Positions 1 through 13,515 are shown, counted from the first letter of the stretch. The stretch is 64,000 nt of DNA from Augochlora pura (GCF_028453695.1 NC_135778.1:13328244-13392243); one strand, 5' to 3'. The notes: generated from the sequence alone by a model not told the origin. Numbers and translations are program-made.

Positions 1-3000
1 TAGATGTGCATTTAATTTTAATTATTGTAGCAATCGCTTGTTTATGTGTGCAGCATAAAATTGTTTTAATTATCGTGGTCACTAATTTTATATATAGTGG
101 AAAATAGATCTAATTGTTACAGTGGGTGTTCGTTATTCACATTTTCTGTCTACTGCGAGTTTTAACGTTAACAACGTTTCATTTTCTTAGCTTTCTTCGA
201 TGCAGTTTAATTTTGAGAATAATTTTGTTAATGACATATGTGAACATTTTAGTAGCTATAAAATTACGTTTGTGTCTTGCTACATAATCTTAGTCATCGG
301 TTTTGTAACTTCTTATCTAATTTTCTTAATAAGGAACGAAGTCGACTGTTTTAAACAAAAATTAAATATAAATTACGGTTTTTAGTAATTTTTAGAAGTT
401 GGAAATCGTGTAACAAAAATCTGCGAAACCGTCTCTGTCCAACACTATTTAAATTTCCATACCATTATTTTGTTTCTGTCGTTGTTAATAAAACATAATT
501 TCTCCAGGCGTACGCGCGACATTTCTTCATTTTCCACTGAGAAAAATTCTAGACAGAAACGTCAAGTTAAAAATTACCGCTGAAAGAACCATTTCAGAGA
601 TGGACTTGTTTTGAATCGTTAGAAGTTCGACCGTGATTTACATAGGAATCGGGATTAATGCAGGATTTCTGTTTCGGTTTGAAACCGAGGTGAGCGAAAT
701 TTTATGTTTCCTCGACGTCGACCGTGTCTGGTCTTACTTCATTTTCTACGGTTTATAGTTCTTGAAGCGAGTTTCTGTTTATGACCAAGGAGAACGAGGG
801 AACTCCTAGATTATAGTTCAATGTATCGTGATGTTCGGTTTTCTTGTTGGATATTTGCCTGGCGCTTCTTCCAGTCAGTTTTCTGTTGTTACGTCCGTTG
901 CAAAAACTGGCCGAATGTTTTCTGCAGTTATTTCGTCGATACTCGTTGAAGTTCGCTTAGGTACGAGAAGCAAGAAATAAATAATTGTTTTTGTGGAAAA
1001 CGATCTTTTAGTGGAACACCACCGTGATCTTCCTAATTATTATAACAATTACATTACCACAAAATGCAATTATATTTATCGATTTAGTTCATGCACTACT
1101 GTACACGGTCGAGGCACTAGTGTAATCTTAGAAACCATTACACAAAGATTGTGGAAGTTAGAACTTCCATTGAAGCGCTACTGTAATCTCGGAAAACAGC
1201 GCACGCTTCAATTGAAAATTTAAATTAACAATTTTATACACAATTCTTGCGAAAGATGCTAAGAATTTTATACAGTTATAGTACAAATATCAATAGCTGA
1301 TTTCAAAATAAGCGTAATTCGAGAAATTAGCATAAAACACAATGGAAAATTAAAAAATTGAAAAATTGAAAAATTGGAATTTCAAGAACAAGAAATTAAA
1401 ACTACCAGCGAGGTATTACTTTGATGTTAGAAATCATCGCAAAGTTCAATTGAAAAATGAGATTAACGATTCACTGCTCAACTTATTGCAAAGATATTAA
1501 ATACTCTAGTGTTATTGTGACCCGAACAATGAGTTCACAATACAATTTAAATTTCGATTGTTCTAAAGAATGAAAATTGGAAAATTAAAACGAATGAGTA
1601 CGTTTTCAAATTTTAGAGAATCCAACTATCATCGTGGCAGTGCGGTAATCACGAACATGATCGTACACGATTCCGCCGATCCTCGAGATTCGCTATACAT
1701 TCTATACGCAACAATTCACCGGCAGACACAGAGCCGGCTGTCATCGGCCGGCGGGACCGTCCACCAATCTTCCGAATTTCCTCGAATCATATATCTCCGT
1801 GGCTTATCCAAAGGGATCCCCGAGTTTTACACGTGTCCGCGTAACTCCCCGCTTATGCAACGATCGTACGTGCCGCGGCGAAGCCGGGGCCAACCCTTGC
1901 GAATCATTATTCATCCTCGCGCGACCTGTGGCCCACCCAGCCGACGTCGTGAAATAACCTCGTTAAGCCGCTAACTCGCCACGGTTGTGTGCGAACGGTC
2001 GGATCGAGCGGTGGCCGACGCTAAAAATGGACAGCGAGAAGAAAAAAAGAGCAAATCGTTGGGCCGGCGCGGGACGGTGTGGGGAGGGGAACACGCGCGC
2101 GCGGGTGGTTGTAGGGAAGAAAAGGGCGAGGTAAAGGAGAACGGGCACACGTGACTCGACGGAAGTTCGAGTGAGAACGTTAGCCAGTTTCGTTCCTATC
2201 CCGACCGTCGTTATAGTAAATCTTGTATTTTATCGGTGGAGGGGGGGTTGGTTTCGTTCACTGTGCCGGAGGTTCTCTCTACGGGGTCGAATTACGCTGA
2301 CTGCGGAGAATAGTTGTTTTGAATGAACGGTGATGAATACTTTCGGGGTGTTCCGTAGGCGTGGAGTTTCTGTCGAATACGGTAATTTTTATCCGAGTGA
2401 AATAGTTCGTGAAAAACACTATACTAATGAGCAATAATTTTAACAGATACATATTGTTTTATATTAGAACAAAAGTAAAGTTATTTATAATTTTCGCCGT
2501 TTTTATTCTAACATGATCAAAGAAATCTATTCGGTTGTTTAGTAATAAATAAAAATGAGTGAGCAACGTGTTAGATTTATTGTTAATAAGTATAAAATAT
2601 AGATTCAATCTATGTGTTTCTTACGTTTGAATTGAAGCATTTTATATTATTACGGATCATTCAGATTTGAGATATTTTCGTACAATTTCTGCTACTACGA
2701 TTTCATTGACGACTATAGTAATTAGCATTCTTTCGTCTTTAATCATTCCCCCAATCACGCAAGTTCATTTACACTTCTAGCGTACTGCATATACTTTCGT
2801 TTCTAAATTTGTCATAACCGAAGAAAATTTCGTTTCGAATTAGAAGAAATGAATAACATTTATACTTATTAGATCACGCACGGAATTTTATAACACAAGG
2901 AATTAAATAGTCACAGTAATCAACATGTAATAGAGAAATTTCTTAATAAATCTGTAGAACTATCCAAAAATATCTACAAAGTTCTCCTGTATTAACGAAT

Positions 3001-3770
3001 AATTTTTTAAATACCAACATATTGCATAAACTAAAGCACCAAAAAAGAAAGTAAACAGTACTTTATTTTATACGAAATAAAAGGGAACTAAACCATGACA
3101 AGCAACATTATCTTTTTATTCGAAAGAATGAAAATTTTCGTCGAAGTTATTTAAATAATTTCATGATTTTGTCAAACGTCAGTTGCGTACCCCACAAAAT
3201 CAGCGATTATAGAGATTGATATTTATGACTTTACCTTGACAGAGTAATAAAAGGGTCGGTTAACGATGATCGGTTAAGAAGATCACTTAGGGGCAGCTAC
3301 CCTAGGTGCCCAGCCCTTTATGCGCCGGCATTTCCCTGCAAGTGGTTCAGATCGATACCGAAACCGACGACCAAGCTACTAACTGCCTCTAAATTCGAAG
3401 AATCTTCGGATAGATGGCAGTGTCTTCCGAAATCATCCCCTATTTTAGTCGCTCTGCGTCACGACAGATGTCTCAGCATTCGAAACTACCCCCGTGTTTC
3501 AACGGAACCGAACCGGAGCTAATTCGTACGTCAACCTCGACCAATCCCTCTTGATAACCGTGCAGTGATTTCGAAATCACTGCCAAGGTAGCATCGCCTT
3601 ATCAAACAAATTCATGCAAGTACTGACCATTGAACGATATAATTCGAGTAAAGCATTTATTAAGAAAGTAAAAATTGTAAAAATCACAGATTAAAAAATT
3701 ATAGATGGCAATAAGGTTCCTGCAAATCTGGGCAAACTGCTGTTATTGATGTTGCCTACTAAATACAACA
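1..3770. other. Upstream non-coding DNA with one GC-rich block
   Basis: 1-1600 and 2340-3250 are AT-rich with only short spurious frames. 1600-2330 is CpG-rich. The open frame at 1570-1974 in it is unrecognised and its stop-free length is expected from base composition. 3250-3600 is moderately GC-rich with no feature I can name. Confidence 0.5.
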
Positions 3771-3804
3771 GATAGACAAAAGATACTTCAATGTAACTAA
3801 ATAT

Positions 3805-4225
3805 TTTCGTTATCGTTTAATTCCAATCACTGCAAGAGTGTTTTATTATTCATTACATATAAACAGTATAAATCGCCTATATGATTATATATTCCCATTG
3901 TTATCTAATTCCACTTGTTACAAGAATTACAATCAAAATTTATTACTTCTTTATAATTCACATCCATTAAATACAAAGAATAGTCAAAGGGTGCTTCATG
4001 CAATTATCATTTAATTCTAATTACTACAAGAGTGTTTTATAATAATAAATCCCCTGTATGACTATATATTTCCATTATTATCTAATTCCACTTGTTACAA
4101 GAATTACAATCAAAATTTATTACTTGTTTATTATTCGCATCCATTAAATACAAAGAATAGAGAAAGGGTAATGTAATTGTCATTTAATTCCACGTTACTG
4201 CAAGAATTACAATCATAATTTATTT
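3805..4225. repeat. Degenerate tandem repeat, about 180-bp unit
   Basis: A unit carrying CCACTTGTTACAAGAATTAC followed by an AT-rich segment and ATCCATTAAATACAAAGAATAG occurs near 3911 and again near 4088. A shortened third copy starts near 4190. The first and second copies are also preceded by matching TGCAAGAGTGTTTTAT / TACAAGAGTGTTTTAT segments, so the array is directly repeated and somewhat diverged. Confidence 0.8.
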
Positions 4226-5055
4226 TATAATTATTATTTACTTGACAATAGTTTCAGAATACTTCAATACTTTGTTACTAATATTCTACATCAAATTCAC
4301 AAACCAAGAACATAAAACAATAATCGCAGTTCAGCTGCTAAATAAGAATTATTTTAAAAAAGGTACATCGTTATCAAAGTTCAATCCACGAGACCCTATA
4401 TTATCTTCTAATGATTGCGTTCTCAGGGACGGTTTCCCCAACTCCGTTTCCACGAGACTCGCCGTACAGAGTGGAGCCTTTTGAATAGGGCCATTAGCAA
4501 TCGCCGAGGCCCCGAAACGGAATATTTGTCAACGACAAATTACTCGACCGATTAACGGCGAAAAACGTCTGTCACTTATCGGGGAAAGGATCCGAGGCTT
4601 GGCGGGGTTCGTCCCACCCCTCTCCGGACGATGATTCCGCAGAAGCTGTCGATCCTCCCCGAGGAGAGGAGAGAAAGTCAGCGGGAGAGCGACACGGAGA
4701 AAGTCATTAGCCAGTTAATCATGCGTTATCGTGTGTGCTTAATGTTCCGTCAATGAAGGAGTGACTAGAGGGGGGTGAGCACCGGGAAAAAGGGAGGCCC
4801 GACAGCCCCTTTTTCGGGCTTTCCTTGGCTCCCAGTCAATATTGTCGGCGTGCATCGCACCGTGAGCAACAGATCACACTGTGCGACCTCAACCCTCACC
4901 TCTCGACGTCATCCATCGACTTCTTGACGGAACAGAACCGATAGCGTTATTCCGCTGTCGAACCACGGCACCGACTTTGAACTCGTCGCTGCCGGTGCTT
5001 TTAACACCCCGGACCTACCCAGACGGTCGAAATGACCGATTCCACAATCCTTGTT

Positions 5056-5301
5056 TCAACCCCTTGCCATATTTTGACGAGTCTGGCTCGTCATAGAGAT
5101 TTCTACCAGTATCGTGTTAATTATAAATGTTATTCCGTTCTTTTATGCCGGAATGAAATTCTGTCCTCTTGTCATTAGTATTTAACCATCCAAATAAACG
5201 TAGACAAACGAGATAAATATTTTTCCTTCTCCTTCTAAGAAATCATTAGAAAAAATGCTCATCCTTGTAACTATGAAGAAAATAGTACGGCAAAGAGTGA
5301 A
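5056..5301. mobile_element. TTAA-type MITE, family B (degenerate ends)
   Basis: The left end reads AACCCCTTGCCATA and the right end, reverse-complemented, CTCTTTGCCGTACTA. Both sit next to TTAA-like tetranucleotides that have decayed (TCAA and TGAA). Near the left end is the palindrome GACGAGTCTGGCTCGTC. Relatives lie at 6108-6373 and 33588-33863. With TTAA targets and ends beginning CCC, a piggyBac-type non-autonomous origin is the best guess. Confidence 0.5.
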
Positions 5302-6107
5302 CGTCATCGGCACGACGCGCCATTATAGTGGCTTTCACGGCTATTTCGTGTTTTACTCAATTGTATTATTAGCCCCTTGCGGTCGTGTTAAATTTATGCA
5401 TAAGTCATGCTGGTCGTAATTAATTTTCTTTCAGTGGACAGTAATAAGATAACGATAATAAAAGAAGAAAGAACAAAATTTATTAACTCCGTTTCAATGT
5501 TTAGACATATGTAACACAATAATACGTTTTAATTTTATGTAAAAATAAAAAAGATGAAAAAGAAAAAATCAATTGCTTTGGTAGCTGAGAGTAGACATAT
5601 AATTATTAAAGCAAACGATTAAAGTAAAATTGTACATGTACAATACACTAAGAAAAGAATACATACAGCTAAGTAGAATGTGTATACAAAACAAATATGT
5701 ATTAAGAAAAATGGTAATTTAATTATGAAAAACTTCATTTGCGCAAAACCCAGCCGTGCCGGAGGTTAAAGTTGCTGAAGTTATAGAAACTCTTTCAATG
5801 AAAAATAGTTGTGCCAAATATTTCTTGGTCCGGGTATACGTTGTAATAAAAATGGCGAAAGGTTTACGTACTGTTACGCCGTGAGGAGGATACATAACCT
5901 AGACCCGATGCAATTTCTAGGCCGAAAGGGGGCAAAGCATGACCGATGTTTTTGGTGGCGCTGTGTTTTGACAAATGTGACACCATAGGTCAGCCTAATC
6001 GGTGACTGGCGAAAAGTGTTTGGGGCTCTGCATAACAGTACATACAGTTTCTTCATTTTTATAAGGCAGCAGGTGTTAGTTACTTTTAGGACTTGGTAAG
6101 TTCAGTG

Positions 6108-6373
6108 TTAACCCCTTGACGTACCATTTTCTTCACAGTTACTGCGATTAGAAATTTTTCAATTGGTATAATTTCTTAAACGAGACAGAACGTCAACGTT
6201 TATTCCATGCCTGAATATACAGTATATACATACTGAATATACAATACTTAAATATTAATAACAAGGGATTAGAATTTTACTCCAACTTTAAATAACAGAA
6301 TAACATTCATACTTAATAATTTATTACGACTAATTTCCATCACGAGTCTGACTCGTCAAAGTACGGCAAATTA
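6108..6373. mobile_element. TTAA-type MITE, family B
   Basis: The element starts TTAACCCCTTGACGTACC. Its right end, reverse-complemented, reads TAATTTGCCGTACTTTGACG. A subterminal palindrome ACGAGTCTGACTCGT lies near the right end, in the opposite orientation to the 5056 copy. It is about 265 bp, non-coding, and its right TTAA is degraded. Confidence 0.55.
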
Positions 6374-6452
6374 TTTTACTTCTGAAGTTATCTTTTTTTT
6401 TTTTGAAGTTATTTAATTTCTATGGTAGAATCTAGTCAGTAACAAAACAATT

Positions 6453-6688
6453 TTAACACGTTCAGTGTCGATAATCGACCACTGAAAAGCCCACATAGTT
6501 AAAGCAATTTAATTAATTAAAGTGAAACTAGAAAGATAATATTTATCATAGGGAATTGGAACTCTTTCGCATCTGAAACATTCTAGTCAAATTTAATTTG
6601 TTCAAGTATATTACAATAAAAATGAATTTTCAAGATTGGTCAGAAATTAGTGTCACCCATTTGGGTGACGCGGTGCTCAGCGCGTTAA
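6453..6688. mobile_element. TTAA-flanked MITE, family C
   Basis: TTAA is present on both sides (6453-6456 and 6685-6688). The left end reads CACGTTCAGTGTCG and the right end, reverse-complemented, CGCGCTGAGCACC, giving imperfect inverted repeats. The interior is non-coding and AT-rich, with a small GTCACCCATTTGGGTGAC palindrome near the right end. This is compatible with a non-autonomous piggyBac-like element. Confidence 0.6.
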
Positions 6689-7049
6689 TAGGTTTCTATA
6701 GATAGGTTTCGGCGATTCCGAACAGAGTTGCAGAGCAAGATTGCGTCTTCGTGTGAACCTTTATGGCAATGGTCTAATCTAGTCACGATTCAACCTTGAT
6801 TAGATCATAATGGGAACTTAAACATCGCCCAGTTGTGAACCGACTTCAGTCAAGTCTAATTAGTCTGTAACTTCTCGCTGTTCTGGCTCATGCATGATCG
6901 TCTTCAATCTGAAGATAACTCAAGCTACATGATACAGACAGAATTTAAGCGAAGGCAAGATTCAACGTTTGTTGAACGAATGGAAAGAGTGGTTCTAGTC
7001 AGCAACGTATAAAAACTAGAAGCATGCTTCATTAAACCAGAATAGGTCA

Positions 7050-7267
7050 TTAACCCCTCGTCGCAACATTTTATTCGTAACTAAAACTGTTAGATACTCA
7101 GCTGTTCACCCGTCTAAACTATTAGAGTCTCTAGTTAGTCAAACAGTGTCTTTTTCAACACAAAATGTTACTTCCAGCTTTAATATTAAGGAATATAAAA
7201 TTCTGTTCTTTATACCGGTCGTCGCACGGACGCCGGATACATCCGGCACAAGTACGGAAAGGGTTAA
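7050..7267. mobile_element. Possible TTAA-flanked MITE, diverged
   Basis: TTAACCCC lies at the left edge and GGGTTAA at the right edge, repeated once more at 7268-7274. Beyond the CCC the ends match poorly (CCCCTCGTCGC against CCCTTTCCGTA), so this is only a candidate from the same general class as the neighbouring elements. Confidence 0.35.
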
Positions 7268-9130
7268 GGGTTAAGAGGAATATCGATGCACGCATGAATA
7301 AAACTTAAGTTATACTTAAAGTTAAAAAATATAAGAGTTCAAACTCATGCATCATGATTACATTGAATTGTAAGAGAATCGTGAACTGGATATTGATCAT
7401 TACAAAATAATCACATTATACGATAATCTCAATTTTTACTTTTATCATTATAATTTTAGTCTTGCTTCATCTTTTTGTTTCAATGAGAGAAGTAGAGGAG
7501 AACTGCCAAAATAAACGATCCAACGAAAATTCAATTCCAAACAGAGTTACGGTTCCGATTTTAATTTTGTTTCCTACTTCGGCTACCAAAGGACTCAATC
7601 CGCCTCTCTGGTTTGCACGAAGCCAAACGGAGCCAACGCGAACTTGCCGAAAGAAAAGGGCATCGAAACCGAGCTAATGGTATTACATTCCCCCCTCTGG
7701 CCGATTCACGGAATACGTAACCGAGCACGTAAATACAGAGAAGTAGCCGTTCCGAAGTATACGAAATCTTGCCACTTAAGTACCTCTGTCACGAACGGAA
7801 GCGAACGATCTTCCGCGCCAAATGATAGCGGCGAGGAACTTTGGCCACGTCCTGGTGTTTCGGACCGTAACAACATTTACGAGCCGGCAACCGATTTTCA
7901 ACAGAATTCGATTCACCCATCACGGATTTAATTCGTTATATGTGTGCGTCGAAACAGCGACCCGCTGCCAAACGCAGAGAAAAACTGTTCGATCTGAATG
8001 TCAGTTACCATTTCATTTCTTTCGAACAAAATTCGACGATACTGCTGTGCCTTGGCTACCTATTGTACTAAAAATGATATTTCGTTCTTTTATAATGTGT
8101 GGCGATTCGCGGGTAGTTAATTTCTTTATAGGTATATTTATTTTCTGCATATTAGAAATTTCACGTGTTCCTTACGGGGAACATTAATTTTGTTCTTTCG
8201 GAGACTGTAAAATGTTTGATGTTGTACATATCGTGTGTTGTAAACTGTGTGCTTTTGAAGTATGATAGTCAGACTGGAGTTTATTATGCAAAGTAGAAAT
8301 TGTCTGCACTAATTGCAAGATACAGAAGCATGAACACTTATTCCGTTTCTTCAATTATTTAAATGAGTTCAAAACAATGCAACAGTATCTTGGAGTCGTT
8401 TAAATGTATATACCATTTCATATTTGTCCAAATCATCTTTGTTATAAATGCGTGAAAATCTGATATCATATAATAAATGAAACATAATTACTTACTTAAT
8501 GCAAACATCATTGTTTGGTTATCTAGTTTCTAGCAATGAAATTAAACTTTCACATGCATTATCGAGATCTACAACAAAACTAAAGTGTCTCAAGGCGTGC
8601 CTTAAAACATTGCTAAATGGAATTATAAATGATCCTAACTATAGTCATTGACGCTTTGAAAAAAAAATTAAGAACCGGACGAAAATATATAAGGACCTTC
8701 CACGCAACTAATTCTCAATTTTCAAGTGTAAAAAGTTAAGTTAAAGTATGTAAGTCACAGATTTTGTCGATATTCAGTAAATACGATGCGCCATCGGAAA
8801 TGTAAATTTTTCGTAGTTAGCAACAATGGCTTTTCAATGAAAAAAACCCGGTTAATAATAAGGGCGTTTCACCGTTTGTAAAGGTCGGCCCGCATTCGGG
8901 CCTTTCGCTCGTCGCCCAAAGAAAAAAACGCGAGAACGAGCGTTTTTGCCAGTTCTTTTTTTCCGAAGCTAGTGTCACCCTGCTGGAACATCGTTTCATT
9001 GTTTTCACACGGCGCTCGCGAAAATGGCCCGGAATTAACGCGTAACAAGCTACGAAACTCCCTATTCATGGCGGTGGTAAAGAACTGCGACTCCGTGGAG
9101 TCGCACCCGCCCGGTGATTAATTTCTCTCC

Positions 9131-9176
9131 GGGGGTTTCGGGTGGGGGAGGGCGGGGGGGGGGAGGCAAGGGGGTG
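9131..9176 (+). repeat. G-run cluster, potential G-quadruplex
   Basis: Six or more runs of three to ten G occur within 46 bases on the + strand, enough for a four-stranded G structure. It lies in otherwise ordinary non-coding DNA. Confidence 0.6.
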
Positions 9177-9448
9177 CAACTAATTATCGTGCCTTTTATT
9201 GCTGCCAGCGAGCAAGTCTTCCCGGAGCATTCGATAAGGAAACGACGAAATTGCCGGCCGCTGCTTATACATAAGTCATGAGCTCACTCGACTTCCAAAA
9301 ATTTTTGAACGACACGCATGCTACTTCGTTATCCATGCCACATGGCAGAAGTCGTATTGAAAGTAGACCTCACTCAACTTTTCACACGTTCACAAGTATC
9401 ACATGTTCACGCGTTCAAACGTTTCACACATTTTCGGTCATCTTCTTA

Positions 9449-9696
9449 TTAACCCTTTGCAGTCGAAGCCATTTCAATTGGAAATCTAAAATAATTTTTC
9501 TGGCTTTTAGTATTTCTATTTTATATAACAAAATTCATTAATGCGTATGAAATTGAGTCTCGTGGCTCATATAACAGTTACACTTTCAACAATTTTGTGA
9601 ATCTAAACTTCGGTGATATCTATAACAATAATTTTGGAATCTGCTGCAACAGTTTTGATGGCGCCGCTGAGTCGCCACTCGAATGCAACGGGTTAA
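9449..9696 (+). mobile_element. TTAA-flanked MITE, family A, copy 1
   Basis: TTAA is intact on both sides. The left end is CCCTTTGCAGTCGAAG and the right end, reverse-complemented, CCCGTTGCATTCGAGTG. The 248-bp interior is AT-rich and non-coding. The first 60 bases match copy 2 at 19674-19910. The right-hand GGCGCCGCTGAGTCGCCACT matches, in reverse, the left end of copy 3 at 40198-40438. TTAA duplication and CCC...GGG ends are the signature of piggyBac-type elements. Confidence 0.75.
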
Positions 9697-12600
9697 TATA
9701 CTTTTAATGTTTTTATTATACTTAGATTGCGGATATTATGCGTTTATGGCAGAAATGGGAGTTAGAATATAAAAATGTGACTACATAAAGAGAATTTAAC
9801 AGTACTGTTACACTGTATAGATATTCAAAATTCTTATTCTACATAAATCTTTGCAATTTAATCACGAAAGATTTGTTAAAATATGCTACATCTGAACGAG
9901 AATTGATAAATTTCTCCCGACTAACAATTGTAAACGAAATTGTCACTGTAAGTTGCTTGTCACTTGTCCATCATATTAAAACTGTTATTTCTATTATTAA
10001 TGCTTTACCTTTGTTACGTACAGACTTGGCACATGGACTGCCACACCAACAACTTCAAAATGTGATTTAATTAAAGTATCTTGTTTGATCAAATTAAAAT
10101 TGATAAATTAAATTCATTGATATTAGGAAGATGTAATAAATTAGTTTAAAAATTAATTTCTCAATTCGAACAAATAATTCTGTCCCGGCAGTCAAAGTGT
10201 TAATTTAGCGCCCCAACTAATTGTTCTATTATCTAAGTCATCTAATAACCAAGCTCCTGCATCCGGAGCTCGAAAAATAAATTCGCGGTTGAATCATAAA
10301 CGGTCCGAACATTATTGAAACCCTTAATCGTTTGCATGGAGCGGCAGGGCACCGAGACGCGGCAGAAAGATCGGTAGACCGTCGGCGCATCGGTTCCGTC
10401 GACCGATAGAAAAGCCACAGATGCGTTAGGATCGCGCGATGGGAAGAGCGAGAGCAGAAAAGCGGAACGACGACCACGACGTCGACGTCGTCGACTACGA
10501 CGACTATAACTGTTGGGCGATGGGGGAGGAGTAGGAGGAGGAGGTGGAGGAGGTTGAGGCGGAGGTGGAGGTGGAGGTAGAGGAGGAACGAGGAGGACGA
10601 CCGGTGTTTGTGGCGTCCGCCTCCGTCCTGGCTGCCGACAAAAAGGCGAGAGAATTTCCTGAAATCCTTTCTGAGGGTCTGATTGCCATCATTATCGTGG
10701 AGTGGGTAGGAGTAGCACGGCACCGTGGAGGATAGGGTGCCACCGGGGTGGGTTTCGGGTTGTGGAGTGGAGTGGAGGATGAGGGTGGTTACGAGCGGAG
10801 GAGACCGAGGTTCGAGCTTTTGCGAGCCTGTGCAACAGAGACGGTGAATTGCGCGAAGGAAAGGGAAAAGAGGGCGATAGAGCGAGAAAGCGAAGGACAA
10901 TCAGTGGTATTCAGTCCAAGCTCGGAACTGGAAGGCCAGGGAACGCGGGTGGTGCGACAACGACGACGACGACGACGTCGACGGTTGCTCGCTCCTCCAG
11001 CAAGTCTGGAGGATCGATCGACCACCGGCAGCCGCTTCGACGTAACACCCGTTCCGGCTGCCCACCGGAAGCTGCTGAACTGTGGCAGTCGAACGGCACC
11101 CAGTACACCTTTTCTTTAAGAGACCCAGATAGTGCCCTCCCCCCCCCCCCCCCCCATCCCCGCCCCGTGTCAGGTGTTCTTTCCTTCGCCCACGCCGCGA
11201 ACCTGCTCTCCACGAGACGTGTTCTCGGTTGCTTGACCGGAAAGCTTTCTCAGCTTCTTCTCCTTTCGCTGCTCTTTTCGCTCGAAATTTTCTCCGGTGC
11301 TCGAGCAGCTTCGGGTTTTCATCGTTTCAAACTTTCCTAATGTCGACAGGAAATTTTCAATTCCGTGACCGGCATCGGCCTGGGATTTCTCAACAGGCTT
11401 AGAAGCATTTGTAAGCTGAGGTGGTTAATCGTTTGCAATGTAACGAGCGAAACTTTAGACTTTGTATATAATCGAATAAATGCGAGTGTTACTTATTTTC
11501 GATATTGAAACGGAATTCCATGTTGTGATGGCGACGTTATTAATTCTTGATATTACGATTCACAGTTAAGAATTTTTTAACGTGTTGTTCGATGAGAAGA
11601 CCAATTTCAGTAGTGTATCGACAAGTCTAATAATTTCATTTGAAGTTAACGTACAGAATAAACATTTTCAAATTTCTCTCACTATAGGAGAATAATCGAA
11701 AGACCCATTGATAGAATTCTGATAGCTAAAATGTTAAGAGCAAAGTTCTAAACAATGTAACTGAGGAAGAAATCCTACTGCCAGAAGTTAAATATCTTTT
11801 GTTTCAATTAAAATGTTTACTTTTTTAAGTCAGAAAAGTAAATTTAATCGGACTGAACTATGCATGTAGAATAACACACGATCTAATATAATCAACTGCA
11901 CTTTTCGTGACTATTATTTTACTTTTAAAAGACGACTACTCCCATCAAACAAATGTAAAAGAATTATCTTCGATCCTATTAAAAGATAACAGTCTATTAC
12001 TGCTTCGTCTTACAATTATGTAAGAAAACGTTCACAAGCGTAGCACGATTTATGGAAAAACCTGTACCCTGTAGACCAACGTATTCAAAAATCAAATTCT
12101 CGATGGTTGGAAATGATTCCGAACTTTCTCGCCAGTCCAATATAGTGCCGTGAATTTATCTCGTTGAGAATAATCGGGCGTTGGTCTGTGGGATCCTTTA
12201 TTCTTTCGACAGTGAATCGCGGGGTTCCGTGTTCCATGGGGCCGAAAGCGAGGAAGTAATCGCGGCGGCTGTTACCGGTGACACGGTGTAATGTCGCGAG
12301 GAAATGAACGTCCCCGGCGCACGCAGTGCTCATTCACCAACTCCTTGAAAGGGAACCCTGACCTCGACCAGTCGACCAAGATTTCTTCGAGTCTCTTTCG
12401 CACTCGATCGACCGGACGCGGATGCCGATTTCGTGAACTAACCCTTCTTCCACTCGACAGTATCTACAATACACGGGAAAAGTATCGAATCACGACAGTT
12501 CCCCGATTTTAACATATTAGGCTCGTATGCGGCTACGGAAGTTGAGTACATTGAGTACATTGAAGTGGAAATGACTGAAAGACAAATGATTCAAGATTTC

Positions 12601-12740
12601 TCATCTTTAATAGATGTGCTGGATGATTCTTTGAGAATATTGATCGGCATTCAAACGATTTCTTGTTGTCTATATAAACAGTGTTAATTTGATGCGCTCT
12701 GTTATTTCATTAGTTATATATGCTTCTTAATAAACAATGA
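9697..12740. other. Non-coding DNA with a CpG-rich block at 10300-11340
   Basis: The GC-rich block contains GGA/GGT-type triplet runs near 10526-10590, a GAC-type triplet run near 10966-10982 and a 17-base poly-C run. These create long frames on both strands (10238-10900 -, 10849-11340 +) rich in Val/Glu, Ser/Leu or Thr that are not credible proteins. 12080-12520 is moderately GC-rich. The rest is AT-rich with nothing recognisable. Confidence 0.5.
11139..11155 (+). repeat. Poly-C run of 17
   Basis: An uninterrupted run of 17 C. The exact length is unreliable in any assembly. Confidence 0.9.
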
Positions 12741-12884
12741 CCAGTGACTAACCAAGGCTCACCCTCAATACATGTTCTCATGTGGAAACGCAGCCTTAGA
12801 CGTCACACTCCAAATCTTCCCAGTGTTATTCACACTCGCGCAAGATATGCAAAATCAGTAATGTAGCTCACGGTTCAGTCGACA

Positions 12885-13515
12885 AGCAAACAGGCAATCT
12901 CAGAATGCACTTCGAAAATAATTATCACGTGAGAACGTGATCTGTGACTTTGCACAGTCATTAGTTAATCTCATTAACGTTATATACTAATGTAAAAATG
13001 TAAAAATTATCAGAAGATGCAACTCACAATTGAACTATGAAGTAAGTAGACAATTTAAGATTCGACCTCGATACTTGTTCTTACGTAGAAATGTAACTTC
13101 CGACTGCACAATCATATGTTCCAGACTAACGATAATTATAAGTCGAGTTGTCAAGTTTAGAGGCAATCGGGGAATGAACCCCTATACTTGTTCTTACATG
13201 GAAACGCGATCTGAGACTCTACACAGTCATTAGTTAATCTCTTTAATGTTGTATACTAGTGTAAGGATGTCAAAATTAGCAAAAACTGTAATTCACAAAC
13301 TATGAAGCAAACAGACAATTTAAGAATCGACCTCGGTAGTTGTTCTTACATGGAAACGTAGCTTTAGACTGCACAGCCAGCTTTCCCTAATCTTAACCGT
13401 GTTACGGATGTTCATATTATCTTCGAGATAAACAATAGTTGTAGATCACAGTCGAGTTGTGAAGCTAAGAGACAATCGTGAAATGGACCCCGATACTTGT
13501 TCATATGTGGAAACG
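12885..13515. repeat. Degenerate tandem repeat with nested subunits
   Basis: ACAGTCATTAGTTAATCTC occurs near 12956 and 13225, giving a long unit of roughly 270 bp. Within it a shorter motif around CGATACTTGTTCTTAC followed by a GGAAACG-like segment recurs near 13069, 13185, 13340 and 13490, with a further diverged copy near 12765. The copies differ enough to be old. Confidence 0.7.

Larger units (their letters stand above)
4240..9448. other. Non-coding DNA carrying several MITEs
   Basis: Apart from the MITEs listed separately (5056-5301, 6108-6373, 6453-6688 and possibly 7050-7267), this stretch has a moderately GC-rich part at 4380-5050 and AT-rich unique DNA elsewhere. A very G-rich tract lies at 9131-9176. 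Short open frames such as 7644-7931 and 7822-8187 look like chance frames. Confidence 0.5.

Noticed and set aside
10238..11340. Long overlapping open frames on both strands (up to 220 codons)
   Set aside because: They lie in a GC-rich block with triplet runs, overlap on opposite strands, and encode Ser/Leu/Val or Glu/Val low-complexity sequence with no domain.
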